From Carposina sasakii (Eukaryota; Arthropoda; Insecta; Lepidoptera; Carposinidae): 64,000 nucleotides of DNA. This document shows, piece after piece, positions 1 to 11,499 of the stretch. The DNA is taken from NCBI GenBank assembly GCA_014607495.2, contig CP053161.1, forward strand, positions 5,031,115 to 5,095,114, in the 5' to 3' direction. Position numbers and translations under genes: made by a program. How positions within the stretch are numbered: position 1 is the first letter of the stretch; every line of letters starts with the position of its first letter. Under the pieces are notes generated by a model. It saw only the letters and a list, made by a program, of their open reading frames with translations, was not told the origin of the DNA and ran no database searches.

Positions 1-153
1 AATGTTTGTTCTTTAAGAAAACCCTAAAGGTTTTATCAAAATAACCAACGAGAGTGGTCAAAACAGGATTTCAACATACGGGTTGTTAATTTCAAAGATA
101 TTAAAAAAATATTAATATCGCGTACTTATTATAACTTAAAGCTCAAGACTTAC

Positions 154-298
154 TATTAACAGAATGCCGTCGACTACCAGGGCTAGATGAGGAGCAGTTG
201 GAGGCAGCAGACAAAGACATCGAGGCTAAAGAGCCAAGCGAGTCTCGTCCCAAAGGGGTCACCACTTCCACTTCAGAAGAACCAGTCAGCGTTGATAC
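154..298 (-). CDS. rols: rols/TANC-like scaffold gene, third recognised exon (Ser-rich linker)
   Basis: This is an internal coding exon of 145 bp. On the minus strand it is preceded by a pyrimidine-bearing acceptor (acaattccag) and followed by a consensus donor (gtaagtc). It starts in phase 0, which matches the phase-0 end of the exon at 832-1007, has no stop, and ends in phase 1. The 48 codons encode a Ser/Thr-rich low-complexity stretch, beginning VSTLTGSS and ending near SPGSRRHSVN. Joined to the previous exon it reads SP-VSTLTGSS, which resembles the SPxSTLTSS stretch after the RLGxLLGE motif in vertebrate TANC2 as I remember it. The downstream exons (P-loop ATPase, ankyrin repeats, TPRs in this family) would lie off the left edge. 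The splice sites and frame are seen directly; the family call rests mainly on the neighbouring exons. Confidence 0.72.
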
Positions 299-831
299 CT
301 GGAATTGTTACGACAAAGTAAATTTGTTTGACCAAATAAAGACACAATCATAATAAGATTATTCAGTATTCCATCTGCGAGGATTATACAGGATGTTTTT
401 TGGTCGTCAACGTTCCCGAAAACTACGGAATCTCCTTATAATCACGATCATTTTTCTCCATGGAAGCATACCTGGGAAGTGTCTGGTTCTCAAGATATTA
501 AGGTCCAAATTCGAGTAAATAGACTGCGTTTCTCTGCATAAATGCACATGGACACATGTAGCAAGATTTTTTCACGAGAAATAATGAATATCTGTCTATG
601 AAAAAACTAGCATTAATACTGGACACTATAAATTTTGCCCGATTAAGTAATTAAGTAGTTTCCCAGCATTTTTATGACATAAACTTACTTTATTTGATGT
701 ATAGAGTACGTAACCTTCATTAAGGGTGGCAAAAACAAAAAAACACCCTGTATAAAAATCCCCCATTTCGATTGTTAACTTGATAACCGTTTGAAATGCA
801 AAATATCATAATTTTCAGTCGACATACTTAC
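299..831 (-). other. Short intron of the rols/TANC-like gene, mostly one MITE
   Basis: This 533-bp phase-0 intron lies between the exons at 832-1007 and 154-298. About 70 percent of it is the family E element at 385-754, so the intron would be roughly 160 bp without the insertion. Nothing else is evident in it. Confidence 0.7.
385..754 (+). mobile_element. Family E MITE, full-length copy
   Basis: This 370-bp non-autonomous element begins TATACAGG and ends CACCCTGTATA, giving short terminal inverted repeats with a CAGGGTG core. No coding capacity is visible. Related copies in this window are at 27764-28116 (full length), 26812-26915 and 17051-17258 (truncated). The ends suggest a cut-and-paste transposon, but I cannot place the superfamily. 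Confidence 0.75.
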
Positions 832-1007
832 CGGACTAGTATTATGGGAGGCCAAGGTATGAGCGTCCAGAGACGCCAAGGATGTGCAACTCTCTCTAGA
901 CCTGCTTCTAGATCCTTTTCTCTCTCCCAAGAGCAGACCCAGTCGCATGTAGAGGTCATTCTGCCGTCTCGCCTCGAAGCCTTGTTTGATGTGACCTCCT
1001 TCATCAT
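832..1007 (-). CDS. rols: rols/TANC-like scaffold gene, second recognised exon (RLGxLLGE motif)
   Basis: This is a 176-bp internal exon. Its acceptor is ttatattacag (position 1008 upward) and its donor is gtaagtatg, an excellent match to consensus. Entering in phase 1, as the RING exon requires, the frame is open throughout and ends in phase 0. It encodes DEGGHIKQGFEARRQND, then the segment LYMRLGLLLGE, then a basic/Ser-rich tail (KGSRSRSRES) ending HNTSP. Vertebrate TANC proteins carry a near-identical NTLMTRLGFLLGE segment near the N-terminus; in flies the homologue is rolling pebbles, a scaffold for myoblast fusion. Two of the three possible minus frames are open here; the MMKEV frame does not fit the upstream exon's phase and has no family resemblance. 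The function itself is inferred from the family. Confidence 0.8.
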
Positions 1008-4000
1008 CTGTAATATAAATGAGAAATTAAACATGGAAAAGCTAAGAGAGAAATATTATATCGCCTCTTCACACGAACAACGTGACATCTCACAAATTAC
1101 TGGTTAATAAAATATCATGTTGTTCTTGCAGAGAAACGATATGTATAGAGAAAACACACTTATTTCGTGCAAAAATAAAAAGAGCATGACAACAGAGCAT
1201 AGTTACAAAACAAAAATATATAATGAATATGAACATTCATATTCTATTTTTATTCACATTAAGGAACCAATAGAACCTTTCTACTGTTTCTACGAGTATA
1301 AAAAGTGAGAAGAACTAAGTGAAATTGAAAACTGGGGTCTTAGACAAATTGACATTATATCTCGATCAAATCGATAGAGATTCGTCATCGACACCTTTGA
1401 TCCAATATAAAACCTTTATTTTCGCACATTCAACAAGTCTATTATAGTAGTAGTAGGAGTGTTAATGTGTCGTAAATTACGAGTATGAAATTTCATTTGT
1501 TGTTTGTCCAGTTCATTTGTTTTCTAATATATAAACTAAGAACCAAGAACTCTTTGATTAGGATGGTTTTCACAATACGCATTAGCCTGAATAGAACCTA
1601 CATAGATAGTATCATTTAGATAAAGCTTGTTACTCATAAAAAATTCTCAAGCAACTAACATTTCTGCGAAGAAAAGTTTGAAGTCTATTGTATGTTAATT
1701 TAGCCGGTAATTTATCAAATTAACACATTTCTTATGACACAGGAAGTTAATTGTTTGTACTGTGATAAAAAGCATATCGCATTGTATTCTATTAAGATGT
1801 TTTAGCCATTGTGCGAATTATCTGATATCGTGCGAGATTTTTCTGGATTATCTCAAGGGAAAGGTCTTTTCATAAGACATCAAAATATCAGACTATTGTA
1901 AAGCAAGGGGTTCCTACAATGTTACGATTTTATGAACGATAGCTAAGTTATCGAAGTATTTGCTCTGATAGAAAAAACTTCATTTTATGTGTCCGTTAAA
2001 TGACTTTTCTTCAAGTCGTCTAACCGCTATTGTTGTATCGAATTTGTTACCATTCTAAGACATGTCTTAGAATCAAGGACAAAAGACCAAGATAATTCGT
2101 AGTACATAGGAACCACGATTCTTGATACTCTTGATTCATCTGTATGTTCCAAATATGAATGTGAAATAAATACGAAGCCGTAGATTTAAATGTGTTCTAG
2201 AATGCAAAGGAAATCAGGGCTGGGATGAGGAGGTTGCGGTGTAAGCCGAGATACAGGTGTGACCGCTGTGGGAACTATCCACTGCCATTTTCAACCGATA
2301 CCGTGTGGCCAGGAAAAGAGCGGGAAAGACGTCCGAACATCCCAAGAATGGAAGTGCGGTTTTGCATTGCTTCCGATCGAAATCTTGCAAAGTTACGACG
2401 ATGCTTATAGGATAAGAGTTTATATCAGCATCTATATCCTACTTTTCTAGACCATCCGAGTTCTTATTAAATTATATGTTATCTATCACGGATTTGAATG
2501 GAGCGTAACGTATAGTTTTATGCAATTTTTTCATTTATTTAGGCTTACCGACTATGTATACATGTTACATTTCATATTACATTTCAAAAGATATCCATCT
2601 CATCTGCAAGATACATATTGGCGAATATCGATTTATTTGGTCATAGATCACAGAACCAATGTTTTAAGTAGTCTATGCATTTGGTGATAGGTTTACTAAT
2701 TGATTAGAAAGTAAAGTCTGTTGATTTTCAAATTTTGTATTAGAGAGGTGAAAAGCTTAAATGCAAAAGCCTAAAATCGCTCGTCTCCCGCCCGCACACG
2801 AGTTCGGCATTGTTCGTAGTTTCAAAGAATTACAATGTTTGTTTGTTTATTTTATTAAGTTAAACTTTCCCTAGAATGGGAACAGGTTTCCATGTGAACT
2901 GTTTACGCCATAAGTAGCCACCTTACTATCAGCACTTGCTTACGAATATAATACATTAAGAGTACAATTTTTAAAAGGGCTTTACTAGCATAGCTAGATA
3001 AACAGCTGTGTATATTTGTGTATACACAAAGCTGTGCTTCCAAAATCATTAGTCAATTCATAAAAGTGTCTAGTATATCAATAATGAAAAAAAAAGAAGA
3101 AAAACGAACAAACGGATAAATAGGTATTTAATAGTTAAATGCAAAATCTAAGTCCTGCCCAGTACGAGTCCTTATGACCTTATGATAGCAAATGCAGCAA
3201 AAACTGCTTACAAAATACAAATTAGTCGGCAGTGTAAATAAATATTCATTAATCGAAACAATATGGCTGCCGGTTAATGTTAATCGCGGGTAGATACGTG
3301 ACGATTAAATATGGAAGGGGCGTGGTTGTCGGTAACTAGAGATTTATTAGAACGTTGAGCTTCCAGTTTGATATACATTTGCTGAATGAGACCTTCTTTC
3401 ACCTATGGAGCAAGAAATTAATCATTTATATTTTATGTAGCTATTGTTGGAAATGTTACAACAACGAACACACCGTGAAAAAATCGCATCAATATCCGTT
3501 GCATAGTTTTAAACAGACAGTGAACGTAGTGATTCTTTTCTCATAAATAATGTTAGCTTCCTTGTTATTACTAAATGAAGTCGGTTAAAAATACATCACG
3601 TCTCTACCAACTCCAAAAAACGTCGATGATATTCAAAAGTTTTTTATAACTCAATTCAATTACTTTACGTGTAAAAATGCTGCAAAAAATGTCACCAAAC
3701 CGCTTTTTATAGCTATCACTTTGAGTATTTGTGGATTGATTTTTATTAATGTTATTTATACTGACAACTACATGTATAAAAATATTTTTGAAATAATGTT
3801 GAAAGGGCTTTGGTCTTCTCGTGTACAGAGATATACATAATAGTAAACCTGTATCTTGAAACTTTAACATAAATTAATTCATTTTCAGACGTTTTGGATG
3901 ATGTTACGCAGGAATACCTATTTTTAATTGATATGAGTAGTTCTTTCGAATAACATAGATATGTTTAATTGATGGCAGAAATGTACAAATTGGATTTCCA

Positions 4001-4079
4001 TCGTGTGTCGAAATACTAAATTATTTAGGTAAGTTCAGCTCAATAATCATAGAATAACACAATCTACTACCTACCAATC
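1008..4079. other. Intronic stretch, left part of the 10.9-kb intron
   Basis: AT-rich intron sequence between the RING exon and the RLGxLLGE exon. Apart from the GC-richer island at 2205-2411 I see no exon with usable splice sites, no RNA gene and no clear repeat. Confidence 0.5.
2205..2411. other. GC-rich, CpG-containing island in intron, function unknown
   Basis: About 200 bp stand out from the AT-rich surroundings by GC and CpG content. Frames are open on both strands. On the minus strand an ATG-led stretch of 22 codons runs into a GT (cacacg|gtatcg), so an alternative first exon is conceivable. That donor is phase 0, while the next known exon needs phase 1, which argues against simple splicing. 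It could equally be an old repeat or a regulatory element. Confidence 0.25.
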
Positions 4080-4094
4080 ATCTCGATCAAGTCT

Positions 4095-4262
4095 CTTCCA
4101 GTCATATCTAACCTGTATACCAGTGTGTCTGGATGGCGGCGGGACACAAAAAGCTACCTCTCCCACGCAAGCAGGTTTGCAATATCATTACCTCATCGGG
4201 TCTGGAAAGAGGGGAGGGAAGGAGGGAAACAAGGACTAGGTTTGTCTATGGACGTCTGAGGC
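4095..4262. repeat. GC-rich block with a purine-rich run, probably repeat-derived
   Basis: A compositional outlier in the intron, containing the stretch ggatggcggcgggac and a G/A-rich run (gaaagaggggagggaaggag). No open frame with family resemblance and no splice pair was found. The abrupt GC change suggests an old insertion. Confidence 0.3.
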
Positions 4263-4317
4263 ATAGAGTCTAGATGTTAGGAATCCGGGCTATGGGTTTA
4301 CATTACAATATTAGCAA

Positions 4318-4351
4318 CCATCCGCGACTTCGTTCGCGTGAAATAAAAAGC
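4318..4351 (-). repeat. Family D fragment
   Basis: A short piece with the diagnostic string ccgcgacttcgttcgcgtg, the reverse complement of the family D 3' end seen complete at 54050-54282. Confidence 0.5.
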
Positions 4352-5370
4352 AGTAGAGAGTTTTTTTTTCGAGAAAAAGGTGGGATTAGTATATATACTG
4401 AGATATAGGTGAGATAGTAGGTAGTATGTGGTATTGTAGTCTTAAAAAGAGATTTTCTGATATAAAAGATATATATTTCCTTCGCGTATTTATCTCTGTG
4501 ACTTTATTCTATGAGGTCTTAATTAAATGGATTAGATGAATGATCACGAAGAAAAAATTGCCTGGGACTTAGTCAATCCAGTTTATTATAGGATGACTAA
4601 TTCGAGACTATCGTCCTGACTGATCCTTCTTACAACGTTGGTGTTGCGCCTAGAAAATAGGACCGAGGAATCAAGGCCTAGAGTAAACCAGGTATGTTTC
4701 ACCAGCTCGGTATAACTGCGTGCAAAAAATCTTCCGAAGTCAAGCACAGGAGTTCTATGAAATGGGCCCAACCTATGTTTTGGGCAGTCATTACAAAACA
4801 ACTTTTACGCAACCTACTCCACAATAAAAAGTAATCTTCATTTAAATTCCTCTCTTATCAACGATCTAAACGTAATTATTCGGTAATATAACAACAGAAA
4901 AAAAATGTTTGCTCTACTATGCCACAAATAAAAAGTTACAAGGCAGAAAAGAATCGACCATGACATAAGCCTTTTGGCATTGGATCTTACCACAATCAAG
5001 TTCAGGTGCACTCAATCGGAACTATTCGTTATCGATACTATAGAATCGAAGCCAATATCGAAATATGCGATCTCTGTGACTGCAGATATAACTTTGTAGT
5101 TGTGTACTTAGTGAATGATTCAATATGAATGTCACTGACTCCAGTAGCGAGAGAAAAACTATTTACAGTAGATTGAAATTGTATGGATGATTGAACACTT
5201 AAATGCTCATCATTATCATCAATAAAGCTAACTTTTACTTTAGATACTTATAAGAAAGTTGGTGATGATTCTATTTTTGAATTGACAGCCTAATCAGAAG
5301 CAGGGAAAATATAATGAAAAGCATATTAATCGAATAGGCTTTAAACTACATGTACAGCATTATCAAAATA
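4352..5370. other. Intron, no feature recognised
   Basis: AT-rich sequence without convincing exons. It contains one TATCGATA octamer at 5030-5037, discussed with the other octamers under findings. Confidence 0.4.
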
Positions 5371-5450
5371 CATCTCTTTCCGTACATGTCGTAAGAGTTG
5401 ATTGACGAATTTAGGGGTGTTCTCAGGCGGTGAGATAGCAAATTCTCAAT
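5371..5450 (-). repeat. Family C fragment, 3' half
   Basis: It carries the string catctctttccgtacatgtcg and the 'tctcaggcggtgagatagc' segment shared with the copies at 22848-23032 and 62554-62679. The 5' half is missing. Confidence 0.55.
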
Positions 5451-7653
5451 GATACTTTACATTTGACTTCGCAGTACAGTAGGACTATCGAAGATTATAA
5501 TGATTTCCAGTGGCTGATTTTGATCCCGGAAAACGATCACAATCAAGCACTTCCTTCAAAAGTATCAAGTAACATTCGTGAAAATCATTTTGCGCCTAAA
5601 TTGAAAGTGTCAAGTTTATGCTTTTACGTAGTATCGAGGAGTCAGGTTTGTTTTGGTGTTGTATTGCTTAGACCACCTGTATTCAAGTTTATGTTTACGA
5701 GCAGGTCGTTTTGTTTATCTGTCATCTTGTATAAGGGGACATAAGGCCTTTTATATTATCTTAGTGTTTAGTAGAGTGCCTTAGAGACTGGCTTAATCGA
5801 CTAGAGAAACAAGTAGCAAAATTTTACCTTCAGATTTTTCTTTCATCCTCAGATTTTCGTGTAGAATGCGTTTGACCAAATATTTCCTTTGGTGATGTCG
5901 CTAGTTGCTATGTATATGACTATATTGTCTCTGTCACTGCATACAAAAAATGTTAATTCCAAAATCAGGCACAGGAGTTATTCAATGAAACGGACTCTTG
6001 AATAGGTTTATGACATCGGATTATCTAATCTTGTGTCATTGCTCGGTGTAATACATCTTTGCTTAATCGCCTAAGATATTTTTTTTTTCTGGTATTGTTA
6101 CAGTTTTTTATCGTATCATAATTAGATGATGTCATAGATTCAGGTGCGAGGTTTTTTGTTTAGTACTTAGAAAATAGTGTGGGCGGCATTGTATTTTAAA
6201 CGTAGTTAAACAATCGGTGTGATGTATAGCTTCCTTGCTTATCTGGGAAAAAATCGTAGAACTATGACTACGTTATGATATAGTAATAATAGTATGTGAT
6301 AATGACTAATTTTTATATACTGTAGGTACCTACCTATGTGTCTCTTAGTTTTTTTGAACTATGAAGTCAATGTTATGGTGATATTTAAATGCTTTTAATA
6401 TTTGCTTTTAATAGTTTTTGAGTTCGAATAAGGTTTTTCTTGGTTTAATGCAAATCTTTTGAAAAGCATGTTGTTACGTTAAATTCGGGGTTTAACCAAG
6501 ACAATTTATTAATCAGTTAATCAGTGATCCACGCAAAGTCGCGAACCGGTAGCAAAGTAATACCATGGAGGTCAGTCATCGTCAATCTCAGAAATCTATT
6601 AATATTCAACAAGTAGTTGTCAATATTGTAACAACTAATCTGTAACAAAACAATAACAATATGAAGACATCAATATCCTAAACGATAAATTTGCGAAGGT
6701 GTATTAGAACCACGAAGTAGAGAGATGGAGGAGTTTTCCCATAGAAAGTTCCCATAAACAAATTGTAATGTAAGACTCGGACGCCTACAAAAGCCAATAT
6801 GTCGAAAGCCAATAGTTTCCTTCATTTACATCGATTCAGTAGTTTGGGCGTTGTATTATAAATCAGGACTATTTTTAGTATAAAAGAGAGACGCAGCGTA
6901 GAGTAATACATATATCATTACCACAATGGAAACAATCCTGTGTAGGATCATGGTTACCCCACAGTTGTCTAAAATTCAAAGATAGCTTTTTAGTTTTTTA
7001 GCACTAACAATTTTTATCTTCCCCATAGATACATGTTCAATATATTTCCCTTAAAAAAAACATAAAAAACCTATAAGTTGAAAAGCATTTCTTAATCTTA
7101 CTTCTGTCGAAAATTTTGATCTCGCAGTTTTGAGTGCCAGCTGCAATGAATCGGAGATACCAGAGTTCTATTTGTCAAACGTTTTTCTTCGTTCCATTGT
7201 CAGCTCCACGCATAAATTACACTTCTTTCCATCGTGAAATCAACTGACAATGCTACGAGGGCGTCTCACCTTGGACACTAAATCTAAACTTTAACATGAC
7301 TAAACTAGGTCGACCTTACATCCTACTAGACTAGTGAATGAAATGAGATTATAAGTATGTTATGAAATAACTGCAAGTCAAATATTATTATTATTTATAG
7401 CCTGTATCGTCCCACAAAAAGGTTTTCCACTTCTGTTTTCACTACTGCTGACCTATTCCACTCGAAATTATTATGTAATTTATAACTATTCGTTACTATG
7501 TATATCAATCTGTTTGTCCTATTATATTTTTAATTTTCTTTAGACATAGCAAAATTGATTGCGCGAAAAAAAGGATTTGTTTATGTACTCGTATGAGACG
7601 AGATATCTGCAATAGTAGAAAATAAAAGCTTCAGTTTAAAAAAGTTTTTTAAA
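5451..7653. other. Intron, no feature recognised
   Basis: AT-rich intron. Short open frames here (for example 5463-5744 on plus) lack splice context and family resemblance and are read as chance. Confidence 0.4.
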
Positions 7654-7913
7654 ACAAGCTTTTATTATTTGTTAATGAAATGAACTCAATCGAATCAAAC
7701 GAGCCCAAACTCGATGTGGTTGCGTCGTTTATTTACGGAGTTCCTATGCCCACCTTCCAGCTCCATCATCAGATCAGCTTTATGTCATAATAATATTGTA
7801 TATGTACATGCATGCAAAATTTCGGCTCAAGCGGAAACCGGGAAGTGGATCAAATTTAACTTACGAGATTTGGTTACAGATAACGGGACAGGTGAAACTA
7901 AATAAAAGCTTAT
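7654..7913 (+). repeat. Interspersed element bounded by aagctttta inverted ends
   Basis: The block starts with aagcttttatt and ends with aaataaaagctt, forming imperfect inverted ends. Inside it holds a segment (tcagctttatgtcataataatattg, then cgggaagtggatcaaattt) that I remember as very common in noctuid sequences. The 63-codon open frame inside it is not taken as a gene. Superfamily unknown. Confidence 0.5.
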
Positions 7914-8010
7914 AAATAAAGTATTACCTTAATCTTAAAACAATTATGGAGTGTAACAAAAGGGGTACGTATGTTAAGCGAAGTGCAATAAACATAGCCT
8001 ACCTAAAGGT

Positions 8011-8177
8011 GAGTTCCCACGGTTCGTTATATTACGGACGGACGCGCACCAGCCCGCACCACGGATCGTGGGAAACGGAGCGTCCGTGGTAATACAGACG
8101 TGTCCGTGGTGCGCTTCCGTCCGTAGCCGTCGGTGCGTTCGCGTCCGTCCGCGAAATCACGCACCGTGGAAACCCAC
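8011..8177. mobile_element. GC-rich foldback MITE
   Basis: Opposite ends read gttcccacggt...acggacggacgcg and cgcgtccgtccgcg...accgtggaaac, so the ends are inverted repeats. The interior is built of repeated acggac/cgtccg units. It is a sharp GC and CpG island in AT-rich DNA. The whole element could form a stable stem. No coding capacity is evident. Confidence 0.6.
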
Positions 8178-8768
8178 GTTTAGACGATCTATCCACAATA
8201 TTTGAGACTCGAAATCACAGAAACATGTTTTCAATATTATATGAGATCCTACTGCTACGTTTATGATCTTCGTATAAAGTCATGAATAGAAGAGACATTC
8301 TAAATGGATAATAGCTTAAGCACATTAGAGGTTAATGTTAAGAGCAAGGTCCTTATGTTAACAACATTGCCTGGTGATATTTACCATACATGTTATAGAA
8401 TACATAAACGATTAATTTCCATATATGGAATGTTTGGATGTATAAATTTACATAAAGTCATTACAATATTGTATTTTGCGTTTGTTTTTATGAACGTGTG
8501 TAGCAGAGAGCAGGTATTTCTTTATGTATATGAGCGTGTATTCTTATTGGTAGTTATGGTCACTTGAGTGCAGCAAGTGTAGTTTCTTTGACATAAAAGT
8601 TGTCAACTTTTCTACTACAAGTTTTGCCTAGGACAGCAGGAACTTAGAAGTGCTTATTCAAACAATTATAGACGAAGGAGTAGTTAAGATTAGCAGCCTA
8701 ATTAGTGACACTTTCGCCGTGCTTCATGTAGCGCAGTATGAACCAATAACTGGATAAATGACTAACAT
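8178..8768. other. Intron, no feature recognised
   Basis: AT-rich; an open frame at 8304-8567 has no family resemblance or splice context. Confidence 0.35.
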
Positions 8769-8864
8769 TTGTTTATTTATAAAATAAAACCTGATAAAAG
8801 CGCCAGTATCTTTGTAATTTTAATACGGTTAGATTTCGGAGCGTGTGGTAACAGATACAGCGTT

Positions 8865-8915
8865 ACACTGGCGCTGAAGCTCCGCCCCTATCATGACGTC
8901 ATGGCCTCACTATTG
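8865..8915. promoter_or_regulatory. CRE palindrome (8894-8901) beside a GC-box-like string
   Basis: A perfect TGACGTCA palindrome sits 7 bp downstream of ctccgcccc within a locally GC-rich stretch. TGACGTCA is the full CREB/ATF site. Position inside the intron suggests an enhancer or alternative promoter, but there is no direct proof. Confidence 0.35.
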
Positions 8916-9020
8916 CCACACGACTCAGTGCATAGTCCCACCTCCTCTTATACATTCTTCATGATCCTGCCACACATAGGTACATGGTGCAACAGTGACA
9001 CTATTTCTATGGATAAATAA

Positions 9021-11040
9021 TATTTTAGACTTCTCTCTATTCTGTTTTTAGATCGTCAGATCAAAAAATATTAAAGCTATGAAAGAAGCCATTATATTTT
9101 ATGTCATGTTGGAACTGTACCTACAAGTAAAGTACTCAGTTATTACACTTTGAATACATACCTATTATGAATTTGTATTCACAATTTGCGATATTATAAT
9201 GTGATTAAGTCTTATACACTATTCTACATGTTTAACAAGTTTTATAATAACATAGCTTGCATTTGCAATTTATGCCTTTGGTTAGTGTGAACTGTAAATT
9301 ATTTTGTACCTGCTAATATATCACTCTGTATACATAAAATGCAGTTATATTAGGTAAAACAGGATGTGTCGGATAATTACTATTATGAGACTTGTTAGCT
9401 TTCCTTATAGAGGAGTTTGCAAAGATTGCAAGTAAATATGAGGCTATCAGTGCAAATAGTAAATAAATAAAGTATAAGCACGAAACCCGGAATATATATT
9501 TCAAAATGACGACGAAACGTTTCATCTGTAGTTCCATCGAAATAATCTTTTCTGAACATTTTGAATCGTACCGAGTTCACCGATTTTTTAAAACTAAAAT
9601 CAGGATAGCAATTAATTTGTTCCAAGCAGAATTTCTTAAAGCTGCCTTTTAGGCTTCGTGTAGGTAGATTTTCCTTCTAGTTAATCCGTTACGCGAGCCT
9701 GGATTATGCAACCAGCTTTAGGTCGATAGTTACTAACTTGCCATCTGTCTTACTATAAGTTCGTGTCCTAACTGTAGAAACACAATTTATTTAGTATTAA
9801 TCTATTTATCGACCTAGTGCGTTTACAAATTTTTGAAATCGGACACAGGATCGTATTTCATTTGGTTTGGCGGTGTCGCTCGAATTTTTTGTGATAATTT
9901 TTCCCTTGACTCGGGTGAGAAATGTTGAGGTTGAGGTATGAGGGTGATTAAGTTTAGCAGAAAAGTCCCAAACGTCAATTGCAGATTCTGTAATGTAATG
10001 TAACTATGGCCAGAAGTTTTATCGAAAACTAGAAGAGATAAATCTTAGGTATCGAGTTCATAGTAAGGGTCCTAGTAGAATTATAGGGAGCCATGAATAC
10101 ACTTTCATTACTTACAGCTCCTTTCACTTGTCTAAGCGAATATCATGCATCCACTAATTTGCATACACAATTTCAAAAACAACAGTTTCTTAGATTCCTA
10201 TCTAATCCCATAAAAATATCGATAGAGATGTGATATGTATCGTTTCTGTCGTATGTTTCTTTTGTCATCGATCGTATATCTTGATTTGAAAATCGATTGT
10301 GCATATAAATCTTCATCTGTGCATGGAACATCATGAGTCATGCATGGAACGTTGGATTTGATTTTGTAAATGGATGAAATGGTAGCCAGTTAGAAAGAGG
10401 TAATATAATGATGTATCATCGACGATTATGATAGATACGAGTATTACTGTGAAAATTGTATGGCACATTTAAACCTAGTTACTCACATAAGGATTACAAA
10501 GTTTAGCAAAAACCAAGCTGTATATACAGCAACAGAGAAAAACAACAAAAAAGTCGGTGCGGTCAATAAATGTAACAGATCACAGGCAAAATAAAAAAAG
10601 AACAAACACACAGAATGCAAACGACAAAACCGGTATTTTAATAAAAGCAGTGCATCAAATGAACCGATCTGTCGAGGGTATGCAAACAAGCAAAAAGGTG
10701 CAAAATCGACGAGATCGAGCGCAAGGAATGTGGACTGAATACTGGAATATGTACTAAGGCAACCGCACAAAATTATCGATTAGATTGGAACGCGATTATT
10801 TTTAATCGATAATATTCAGATGACGCGTTGACATGCTTATCTTATTATTGATGCGACGTAGATGCGGCGACATGTAATATAGTGTCAAACGGCTAATAAG
10901 CGCATTGGGATTTAATTGGTGTTTACAGTCATTTATATTTTGAAACACAGTACTTTATAAAACCTTAAGGTATTTATATAATTCAATCGCTTTTACTACG
11001 GATTTGACATAACTTGCATTACCGTTAAAAGTCGATAAGT
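9021..11040. other. Intron, no gene recognised
   Basis: Mostly AT-rich. It contains two overlapping minus-strand open frames at 9313-9625, hydrophobic in one reading, without recognisable family. It also holds a TATCGATA octamer at 10217-10224 and an 11-bp inverted pair attatcgatta/taatcgataat near 10773-10820. Confidence 0.4.
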
Positions 11041-11048
11041 AACATAAG

Positions 11049-11215
11049 TTAATTAGTGACTAAGTATTCAGTCCACATCCTCGTAATGAAATCGTTCGTG
11101 CCTGCCAATTGGTTGAGTCCCTGTGGCACTGAAGAGTGCGCTGACCACAGCGACCTGATCTTATTGAACACCATACTGGGCCACGCCGCACTCCTGGGTC
11201 CCTCTTCCGGCAACC
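11049..11215 (-). other. Candidate alternative exon downstream of the RING exon
   Basis: A GC-richer block lies about 660 bp downstream of the RING exon's donor. A possible acceptor (gttcattgggcatcacag) at 11216-11218 would start an open frame in phase 1, exactly what the RING exon offers. The frame runs 54 codons (starting LPEEGPRSAAWPSMVF) to a TAA and has no good internal donor, so it would be a terminal exon. A plus-strand frame over the same DNA (11056-11241) is also open. I recognise neither product. It may be a real alternative terminal exon, an exon of another gene, or a conserved non-coding block. Confidence 0.3.
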
Positions 11216-11499
11216 CTGTGATGCCCAATGAACACCAATGAGAATGAACCATGGGCACTATTGCTGGCGATAATCTCATCTTTCATCTTTCAATAGTCAT
11301 ATACGAGTAAATAGATACGTTAAAATTAATCGACAGCTTAATACAGCAGACAAGTGGCATGGCGAATTTAAACTAATAGGTTATTAAGAAACAGCTGCCA
11401 TAAATGTATATTCCAATAAATCGCCGCACGGTGATTGGGTAGACTGGCCCAATAATAATTAATGGTACAGAAAATGTAACAGATTACTGATAGCGTTCG

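Noticed and set aside
163..353. Plus-strand reading of the left end as a terminal exon (LPGLDEEQLEAADKDIEAKE... to a TAA)
   Set aside because: The frame is open and looks acidic and protein-like, but its acceptor lacks a pyrimidine tract. The same DNA on the minus strand has excellent acceptor and donor sites and a phase matching the neighbouring exon.
796..1107. 103-codon plus-strand ORF over the exon at 832-1007
   Set aside because: It is a shadow of the minus-strand exon, which has flanking splice sites and family resemblance.
10729..11082. 16-base inverted match (atgtggactgaatact) between 10729 and the minus strand near 11067
   Set aside because: A single short match of this length is expected about once by chance in a window of this size.
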